Of a DNA stretch of 50,930 bases, positions 45,576 to 50,930 are shown in pieces. Location of the stretch: positions 1 through 50,930 of the forward strand of contig NZ_BDBY01000253.1 in NCBI RefSeq assembly GCF_001613225.1, read 5' to 3'. Within the stretch, counting starts at the first letter, position 1. Each line of letters starts with the position of its first letter. The translations under genes and the position numbers were made by a program. Under the pieces are notes generated by a model. That model did no database searches. It had not been told where the DNA came from and worked only from the letters and a program-made list of their open reading frames with translations. The DNA comes from Nocardia pseudovaccinii NBRC 100343. Its GTDB lineage: Bacteria > Actinomycetota > Actinomycetes > Mycobacteriales > Mycobacteriaceae.

Positions 45576-47428
45576 ACCTCGAAAGCCAATGGCGTGCTGT
45601 CCGCCGGTTCGGACTCGATTCGGGTCGCCGGATCCGGCGACAGCGCGGCCGCCTGTGTGGCCACGGTGTCGAGGTCGAACAGCATCCCCACCGATATCGC
45701 ACCCGGCCATCCGGCCTCGAGGCGCAGATGGAGTGCGACCACCCGATGGGAGTTGCCGCCTACGTCGAAAAACCGGTCCGCACGGTCGAATTCGTCGTGC
45801 AGGAGCACCTGGGACCAGATCTCGCCGATAGCCCGTTCGTGCTCGGTCCAGCCATGTCGTGACGGGGCCGTGCGCCGTTCGGGACGGGAGCGCAGCAGCG
45901 CGCGCAGCGCGGCTTCGTCGAGCTTGCTGCTTCCCGGTGCGATCGGCAGCGTGTCGACCGCCACGAACCGTTCCGGAACCGATTCGGGTGCAAGACGTTC
46001 CGCGCAGTATCGGGTCAGCGCAGGAGCGGTGGGCGTCGGCGCGACGCCGGGCGCGGGCACCCAGAAGGCGGCCAGGTACACGGCATCGTCGGAGTGCGTC
46101 GCATCGAGCACGACCGCCTCGTGCACGGCGGGATGTCCCTGCAGCACCGCCTCGACCGCGGCGCGTTCGACCCGCACCCCCCGGACCTTCACCTGGCTGT
46201 CGGCCCGCCCGTGGAATTCGATGTGGCCGCTTCCGTCGAGCCGCGCGAGGTCTCCGGTGCGGTACATGCGCCCGCCCGGCGCGGTCGAAAACGGGTCGGC
46301 CACGAATCGGGCCGCCGTCAGTCCAGGCCGTGCCGCGTAACCGTCAGCGACCTGTCCACCTCCGAGGTACAGGTCGCCTCGTGTACCCCAGCGGACCGGC
46401 CGCAGCGAGCGGTCGAGGATGTGCGCCGTCGTGCCGTCGGTCGGTGTACCGATCGGCACGACGGGTTGCGGCGCCTCCGGTACGACGTGGCAGATGCAGG
46501 TGACGGTCGCCTCGGTCGGGCCGTATTCGTTGTGCAGGCTGGTCGCGGGCAAGGCCTCGCGGTGCTGCTCGACGAGGCGAACCGGTACCGGCTCGCCGCA
46601 GAGGGTGACGATCCGCAGCGTCGGCTTCAGCTCACCCAGTCGCGGCAGCAGCAGCCGGTAGAACGAGGGCGTCGCGACGAAATGCGATACGCCGTGGCGG
46701 ACAGCGAGTTCGGCGACCGCGTCGACGTCGGGCAGCATCCGGGCGTCCGGGAGCACGCTGGTACCGCCGACGGTGAGCGCCCAGGCCAGTGCCGAGAGAC
46801 AACCGTCCCAGATCAGGCGCATCGCCGAGAATGTCACGAGTTCGCCGTCGGTGTACGGATAGGTCCGTGAGCCGATCAGGGTGGCGAGGTTGGCCCGGGA
46901 CACGACGACCGCCTTCGGCTCACCCGTCGAGCCGGAGGTGGTGATGACGTACGCGGGCGCACGCAGGGGCGGCTGGTCCGGCAGTGCCACCGCGGGTGGC
47001 TCGGTGTCCTCGCTGATATCGAGCACCGCTGCCGCCGAGCTCGTCGCCAGAGCGGCCACCTCGTCGCGCGGAGTGGCCTCATCGCGCCCATCGACGATCA
47101 GCGCGGTGCAGGTCGCGACCGCCACCACCGAACGCACCGCCGACACGGCACGGCCCGGTTCGACCACGCACCACGCCGCGGCCGCGCGCAGAGCCGCGAT
47201 CATGCCGATCACGGTGTCCAGGCTCTGCCGTTGGTACACCATGACCGTCTGTCCGGGCCGAACGCCTGCGGCGACCAGCCTGCGTGCGAGATGGGCGGTG
47301 GCGGTGTCGAGTTCGCGGTAGGTGAGCGACCGGTCCCCCACCACGAGCGCGGTGCGGTCGGGTGCCCGCCGGGCCTGCTGGACGATTCCCCGCAGCAGGT
47401 CCGAATCGCTGTGCGACGGCGTCGTCAT
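45572..47428 (-). CDS. Stand-alone adenylation-thiolation didomain (probable starter module)
   Basis: 618 residues; ATG at 47428 overlaps the FkbH stop by 4 bases. The A domain spans about residues 15-520: TTSGSTGEPKAVVV, NEYGPTEATVTC, YRTGDLARL, GRADSQVKVRG and a catalytic lysine in SSKLDE (usually NGKLDR). A carrier domain follows with FFDVGGNSHRV near residue 575. There is no C domain, so it should load a first residue or feed the following KS protein. The pocket read by eye is DGSVTCEVT, compared with DGTITAEVA of known tyrosine domains: five identities and four conservative changes. Tyrosine or another aromatic residue is a reasonable but unproven guess. It lies directly upstream of the KS-T-C gene, matching a starter followed by one polyketide extension. 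Confidence 0.92.
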   Translation of the reverse strand: MTTPSHSDSDLLRGIVQQARRAPDRTALVVGDRSLTYRELDTATAHLARRLVAAGVRPGQTVMVYQRQSLDTVIGMIAALRAAAAWCVVEPGRAVSAVRSVVAVATCTALIVDGRDEATPRDEVAALATSSAAAVLDISEDTEPPAVALPDQPPLRAPAYVITTSGSTGEPKAVVVSRANLATLIGSRTYPYTDGELVTFSAMRLIWDGCLSALAWALTVGGTSVLPDARMLPDVDAVAELAVRHGVSHFVATPSFYRLLLPRLGELKPTLRIVTLCGEPVPVRLVEQHREALPATSLHNEYGPTEATVTCICHVVPEAPQPVVPIGTPTDGTTAHILDRSLRPVRWGTRGDLYLGGGQVADGYAARPGLTAARFVADPFSTAPGGRMYRTGDLARLDGSGHIEFHGRADSQVKVRGVRVERAAVEAVLQGHPAVHEAVVLDATHSDDAVYLAAFWVPAPGVAPTPTAPALTRYCAERLAPESVPERFVAVDTLPIAPGSSKLDEAALRALLRSRPERRTAPSRHGWTEHERAIGEIWSQVLLHDEFDRADRFFDVGGNSHRVVALHLRLEAGWPGAISVGMLFDLDTVATQAAALSPDPATRIESEPADSTPLAFEV

Positions 47429-48450
47429 CCGATCACCTCGACATGGCCGGTTCCGCTGATGTCCTCCGGTGACACCGTGCAGCCGAGCAGGACACGGTCG
47501 CCGTCAGATTCGAGCACCTCGAATCCGGCGAACCGCAGGGTCACGAGCATCACCCGATTGACCGGGGTCGCAACGAATTCCGCGGTCGGCCGCCGCCCGG
47601 CCGCGCGTGCACGCCGGACGATTTCCCGGATCAGCGCCGTGCCGACTCCGCGTGACATGACCCGGCAGGACATGAGCAGCAGGAGTAGCACCGAGTCGGA
47701 GCCGCGGATCTCCGAGACCGCGAGCCCGATGGTGCCGTAGCCGCCGAATCGGTCGCGCAGGGATGCCACGAGCACCTCGTGGTGCGGTGACGCGCACAGT
47801 TCCCGCAGTTCGTCGATGTCGAAGGTGACCCCGGTGGTATTGAGCTGGTGTGTGCGGATGGTCAGCTCGTTGGCCCGGGCGAGATCCGCATCCGATGCCG
47901 CGCGCACGGTCATGACCAGGCCCAGCGAGGTAAGGAAGTCCGCATCCGATCCGGCGAATTCGGCCTCGCCGACGCGGCGGGCCCGCTCCGCGCGGTAGTA
48001 CGACCGGCGGTGCCGCGCTTCGGATGTCACCATCTCGGGCGTGAATTCAGGAAGGTTCGGCAGGTCGGGTATGCGATCGGCCGGATAGCACCGGACCTCC
48101 GGGCACGAGTTCGCCACCTCGGCCAGTTCGACCGGATCGTTGTCGACGAATGCCACGGTCTCGCGCCCGATATTCAGCGATTCGGCGATCCGGCGGATCG
48201 CCGCCGACTTCGGGCCCCAGCCGATCTCGACCGCCGAGAACATGTCCTCGATACCATGCCGACGCAAATGTGCTGTGGCGGCGGATAATTCGCCACGGCT
48301 CGCGACGGCGTGCAGGATTCCACGTTCGTCGAGGGTCCGGATCGCCCGCAGCACTTCGGGTTTCGGAGTCCCGCCGTCGGATTCGAGCACGACGCCGGGC
48401 CAGACAGTGTCGTCGAGATCCCAGACCAGGCACTTCACCGTTGCCGCCAT
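47425..48450 (-). CDS. FkbH-like glyceryl-ACP-forming enzyme (HAD phosphatase-acyltransferase fusion)
   Basis: 341 residues. The N-terminus KCLVWDLDDTVWPGVVLESD carries the HAD nucleophile Asp11, Asp13 and the conserved cysteine next to them (Cys7); FVDNDPVELAEV is the distal HAD motif. The C-terminal half has the family signatures HQLNTTGVTF, DRFGGYGTIGLA and LMSCRVMSRGVGTALI, a GNAT-like fold. FkbH-family enzymes dephosphorylate 1,3-bisphosphoglycerate and place the glyceryl group on a carrier protein, the first step to hydroxy- and methoxymalonyl-ACP, tetronates and glyceryl starters. Length is close to the family norm of about 350. It lies 3 bases after the KAS III-like gene and overlaps the A-T gene by 4 bases. 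Confidence 0.94.
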   Translation of the reverse strand: MAATVKCLVWDLDDTVWPGVVLESDGGTPKPEVLRAIRTLDERGILHAVASRGELSAATAHLRRHGIEDMFSAVEIGWGPKSAAIRRIAESLNIGRETVAFVDNDPVELAEVANSCPEVRCYPADRIPDLPNLPEFTPEMVTSEARHRRSYYRAERARRVGEAEFAGSDADFLTSLGLVMTVRAASDADLARANELTIRTHQLNTTGVTFDIDELRELCASPHHEVLVASLRDRFGGYGTIGLAVSEIRGSDSVLLLLLMSCRVMSRGVGTALIREIVRRARAAGRRPTAEFVATPVNRVMLVTLRFAGFEVLESDGDRVLLGCTVSPEDISGTGHVEVIG

Positions 48451-48453
48451 CGC

Positions 48454-49437
48454 TCACACCCTCCGCATCAGGGCCGCGCTCCACGCGGCCACCGGGCTGC
48501 TGTTCAACAACAGCGCATACTCACCGCAGGTGCGGGTGGCCGCCGCGGACTCCAGGTTGACCAGCATGTCCACCGGCCCCAGATGGCCGTATGCCGCCAG
48601 ATTGCCCCGGCACGCCTCGTCGATCGTGGTGTCGAGGGCCTCCTCCCAGAAGGCGAAGGCACCGCCCGACAGGTTCTGCATGAGGATCGGCCCGACCGAG
48701 CCGAGCCGGATGCCATTGCGTTGCAGCAACTCCGGAATGATGACGTCGAACCGCTTCTTGCTCTCGACCGCGAGCCGGAACGAGTAGGTGGATTCGTCGG
48801 CGCATTCCTCGGTCCATGCCGCCGACGGGATGTCGCGATAGTCGATTCGAAACAGGTCCGCGTACTTGCCGTCGCTGCGCAGGATCTGGTCGACGAACTC
48901 CCAGCGCCCGTCGCCGGAGGCGGTGACGAGCAGCGCGGCCGCGCCGTCGCCGAGCAGTGTCATGGGCGGGCGGTAGCGGTTGCGGGTCGGGGTCTTGGCC
49001 GCGGCGACGACGAGCGCCGTGCGGTACCCGGCCTCGGCGCGAAGCAGCGCCGCGGCGAGGGTCAGCGCGGCGGAGACCGATACGCAGCCGAGGTCGCCCA
49101 CGCCCGCCGTGAAGGCGCGCGTGGCGCCGATCCGGTGTTGCAGCCGTGTCGTTTCCGATGCGAGCAGGTACTGCGGCGCGCGTCCGGTGACGAGCAGCAG
49201 CGCGTCGATGTCGGTGGCTTCGAGCCCCGCCTCGGCCAGTGCCGCCGTCGCCGCCGAGGCGGCCAGGTCCACCTCGGTCAGCTCGCCTGCGGTGCAAACC
49301 GATTCGATGCCGAGTGCCAGCGCGTGTTCTCGTCGGTGCGCCGGAAGTTCATCCAGTTCACCCAGGGTGACCACCCGCGCGGAGGTGGCGGGGAACCACG
49401 TCGCCACCGGCCCGAGCCGCACCGGCCCGTTCACCAT
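48454..49437 (-). CDS. KAS III-like (FabH/thiolase-fold) protein with altered catalytic triad
   Basis: 327 residues; ATG at 49437 overlaps the acyl-CoA dehydrogenase stop by 7 bases. It has the KAS III fold pattern: AASAATAALAEAGLEATDID, a cysteine in GVGDLGCVSVSAAL (Cys118, in place of the FabH nucleophile), MTLLGDGAAALLV, and a C-terminal half of matching length. Where FabH has histidine in PHQAN this protein reads MQNLSGG (about residues 253-259), and where FabH has GNTSSAS it reads YGHLGPVD with His285. Cysteine is kept; the usual His and Asn are not at their usual places. Relatives such as CerJ and ChlB3 act as acyltransferases rather than condensing enzymes. A role in moving the hydroxymalonyl or glyceryl unit from the ACP to the KS module is possible but not shown. 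Confidence 0.88.
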   Translation of the reverse strand: MVNGPVRLGPVATWFPATSARVVTLGELDELPAHRREHALALGIESVCTAGELTEVDLAASAATAALAEAGLEATDIDALLLVTGRAPQYLLASETTRLQHRIGATRAFTAGVGDLGCVSVSAALTLAAALLRAEAGYRTALVVAAAKTPTRNRYRPPMTLLGDGAAALLVTASGDGRWEFVDQILRSDGKYADLFRIDYRDIPSAAWTEECADESTYSFRLAVESKKRFDVIIPELLQRNGIRLGSVGPILMQNLSGGAFAFWEEALDTTIDEACRGNLAAYGHLGPVDMLVNLESAAATRTCGEYALLLNSSPVAAWSAALMRRV

Positions 49438-50528
49438 CGCGCACCTCGCAGTACGTGCTCACCGATGGTCACCTCGGCGACCTCCTGTGCTCCCTCGATG
49501 ATCTGCATGACCTTCGCGTCGCGGTAGAACCTGCCGACGCGGCTGTCCGGAGCGCACCCGGCCGCGCCGAGTACCTGCACCGCCTGTTCACTCACCGCGG
49601 CCGCGGCGTGAGACGCCGCGTACTTCGCGGCGATCGTCGCGACGAGGGCGTGCGGAGATCCGGCGATCCGGTTGTCGCTCGCCCGTTCGCAGATCGCTTG
49701 TGCGCCTTCGACATCCACCCAGCAGCGGCCGAGTGCCGCACGGATCACCTGGTGCTCGGCCAGCGCGGTACCGCCCTGGACGCGGGAGGCGGCGTGCGCG
49801 GCGGCCTCGGCGAGACAGGCTCGCGCGATCCCGACACACCCCCACGCGACGGTGAACCGCCCGTGGTCCAGGGCCGTGCCGACGACATGGGACAGGCCGA
49901 ATCCCGGCGGTGCGATCAGTTGCGCGGCGGGTATGCGCACGCGGTCGAACCGAATGTGCGCCACCCTGGCGCCACGCATGCCGAGCTGATCCTCGACCGG
50001 CTGCACGGAAACGCCGGGACGGTCGCGCTCGACGAGTGCCGCGCACAGCCCACCGGCCGCCGTGCCGAGTACCAGGAAGACGTCGGCGACCTGACCGAAC
50101 GTCACCCACAGCTTGTGCCCGGACACGATGCGGTCCGCACCGTCTGCCTCGAAAGTCGTTGTGACACCGGCCAAATCGGTCCCCGCCCCGGCCTCGGTCG
50201 CCGCCAGCGCGGCAACGACCTCGCCCGCGGTGAGGCCGGGCAGCCAGTCCCGGCGCTGTTCGGCGGTGCCCCACCGATCCAGTGCGGCGGTGACCATGCC
50301 GTGCACCGTGACCAGCGATCGCAGACTCGTGCAGTATTCCCCGAGCGTCGCGGCGATTCGGCCGAGTTCACGCGCATCCAGACCGGCACCACCGAATGGC
50401 ACCGGCCGATCGGCACCCAGCAGCCCGGTGCGGGCCGCGAGCGTGATCATCTCGTCGGGCAAGCCCGCGCGATCCCACTGTGCCGCATCGGATTCCGCGG
50501 CCGTCACCACCTTCTCGACATCGATCAC
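49431..50528 (-). CDS. Acyl-CoA dehydrogenase family, FkbI-like
   Basis: 365 residues from a GTG start at 50528, preceded by GGAAAGGGG and overlapping the ACP stop as GTGA. It has the three-domain acyl-CoA dehydrogenase pattern: helical N-terminus (GLLGADRPVPFGGAG), the FAD-binding middle with ALAATEAGAGTDL and KLWVTFGQVADVFLVLG, and the C-terminal helical bundle ending in YRDAKVMQIIEGAQEV, with a glutamate in the place of the catalytic base. In methoxymalonyl pathways FkbI oxidises the ACP-bound semialdehyde to the malonyl derivative. Position between ACP and the FkbH group supports that assignment rather than beta-oxidation. Confidence 0.92.
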   Translation of the reverse strand: MIDVEKVVTAAESDAAQWDRAGLPDEMITLAARTGLLGADRPVPFGGAGLDARELGRIAATLGEYCTSLRSLVTVHGMVTAALDRWGTAEQRRDWLPGLTAGEVVAALAATEAGAGTDLAGVTTTFEADGADRIVSGHKLWVTFGQVADVFLVLGTAAGGLCAALVERDRPGVSVQPVEDQLGMRGARVAHIRFDRVRIPAAQLIAPPGFGLSHVVGTALDHGRFTVAWGCVGIARACLAEAAAHAASRVQGGTALAEHQVIRAALGRCWVDVEGAQAICERASDNRIAGSPHALVATIAAKYAASHAAAAVSEQAVQVLGAAGCAPDSRVGRFYRDAKVMQIIEGAQEVAEVTIGEHVLRGARW

Positions 50529-50803
50529 GACGGCCCCTTTCCAGACCGCTTGCGCTCGACGTACGCGGCCGCGCGGGCCGCGGTGCGGAAGTTGTCCAGA
50601 TCGAGGTCCTCGACCTCGACCGAGATCCCGTAGGTCTGCTCCACGTGCACGACGATCTCGAGTGCCCGCAGGGAGTTGACCAGTCCCAGCGCGAAAATGT
50701 CGTCGTCACTGCCCAATTCGGCGGCGGCGATCGAGCCGAAATACGCCCGCAACTCCTCCGCCAACTCCGCGTGGCGTGCCACGACCGGCTCCACCTGTTC
50801 CAC
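50525..50803 (-). CDS. Acyl carrier protein, FkbJ-like, first gene of the operon
   Basis: About 92 residues. The phosphopantetheine site is the serine in ALGLVNSLRALEIV (Ser44 from the chosen start); it reads GLVNS rather than the common GxDSL, as in carrier proteins of glyceryl/hydroxymalonyl pathways. The longest frame starts with GTG at 50815, but the purine tract GAGAGG touches that codon. The in-frame GTG at 50803 has GTGAGG about six bases upstream and is preferred. The helix pattern (ELAEELRAYFG, DDDIFALG, YGISVEVEDLDLDNFRTA) fits an ACP. It would carry the glyceryl, hydroxymalonyl-semialdehyde and hydroxymalonyl groups during their formation. Confidence 0.9.
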   Translation of the reverse strand: MEQVEPVVARHAELAEELRAYFGSIAAAELGSDDDIFALGLVNSLRALEIVVHVEQTYGISVEVEDLDLDNFRTAARAAAYVERKRSGKGPS

Positions 50804-50815
50804 GCGCACCCTCAC

Positions 50816-50930
50816 CTCTCGACGTCATCCCGCTGGCGAACGGCCGTGCGCCCTCGCAGACCACGACAACATGGGCCGTGATCACCCGACAAGCCCCGGT
50901 TTCCACCGGCCACATCAAGGGGGGCGGCGG
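50816..50930 (-). promoter_or_regulatory. Upstream region of the minus-strand operon
   Basis: The last 115 bases should contain the promoter of the nine-gene operon because every gene downstream is coupled to the one before it. No convincing -35/-10 pair or operator palindrome is visible. ATG (50871) and GTG (50878) codons on the plus strand open short frames that run off the edge, so a divergent gene may begin here; neither looks like a known protein in the few residues available. Confidence 0.3.

Noticed and set aside
43896..46340. An 814-residue plus-strand frame opposite the KS and A-T genes
   Set aside because: The minus strand encodes clear KS, carrier and A domain motifs here; the antisense frame has low-complexity composition.

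Overview
The window is about 51 kb of very GC-rich actinobacterial DNA and is almost entirely one large nonribosomal peptide synthetase (NRPS) locus with a small polyketide part. High GC in every gene, frequent GTG starts, stop/start overlaps of a few bases and the arginine-rich N-terminus of the first NRPS point to a mycolic-acid actinomycete of the Nocardia/Rhodococcus type. That placement is an inference from style, not from a marker gene.

Layout. (1) 1-1205, minus strand: the N-terminal part of a membrane acyltransferase (OafA family) running off the left edge; 1430-1840 is a small unrecognised ORF. (2) 2046-18539, plus strand: NRPS1, about 5,500 residues, A-T-E-C-(half C)-A-T-E-C-(half C)-A-T-C-A-T-TE. 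(3) 18558-22286: five small genes that look accessory: a TetR regulator diverging from a secreted SRPBCC protein, an XRE-cupin regulator diverging from a DinB-like protein, and an epoxide-hydrolase-like lipoprotein. (4) 22252-50803, minus strand: one tightly packed operon of nine genes read right to left: ACP, acyl-CoA dehydrogenase, KAS III-like protein, FkbH-like glyceryl-loading enzyme, stand-alone A-T didomain, KS-(vestigial AT)-T-C-(half C) hybrid, 3-hydroxyacyl-CoA dehydrogenase, NRPS3 (C*-A-T-E-C-A-T-E-C) and NRPS2 (C-A-T-C-A-T-C).

How the genes may work together (inference). FkbH, ACP, 3-hydroxyacyl-CoA dehydrogenase and acyl-CoA dehydrogenase are the four activities that make hydroxymalonyl-ACP from a glycolytic 1,3-bisphosphoglycerate-type precursor; the O-methyltransferase of the methoxymalonyl route is absent. 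The A-T didomain would load a starter with a tyrosine-like pocket, the KS module would add the C2 unit, and NRPS3 then NRPS2 would extend the chain. The minus-strand line ends in a bare C domain and has no thioesterase. NRPS1 starts with a bare A domain and ends in a thioesterase. The two arms therefore fit as one assembly line with nine A domains, four epimerases and one release domain, although two separate products cannot be excluded.

The most unusual points are the C-terminal-lobe C-domain remnants behind complete C domains at three places, a KS module whose AT lacks its catalytic serine next to a KAS III-like protein with an altered catalytic triad, pairs of consecutive C domains at two protein junctions, and a 24-bp minisatellite encoding an 8-residue repeat linker inside NRPS2. 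I see no MbtH-like protein, ketoreductase, phosphopantetheinyl transferase, transporter, RNA gene, CRISPR array or insertion sequence in the window.
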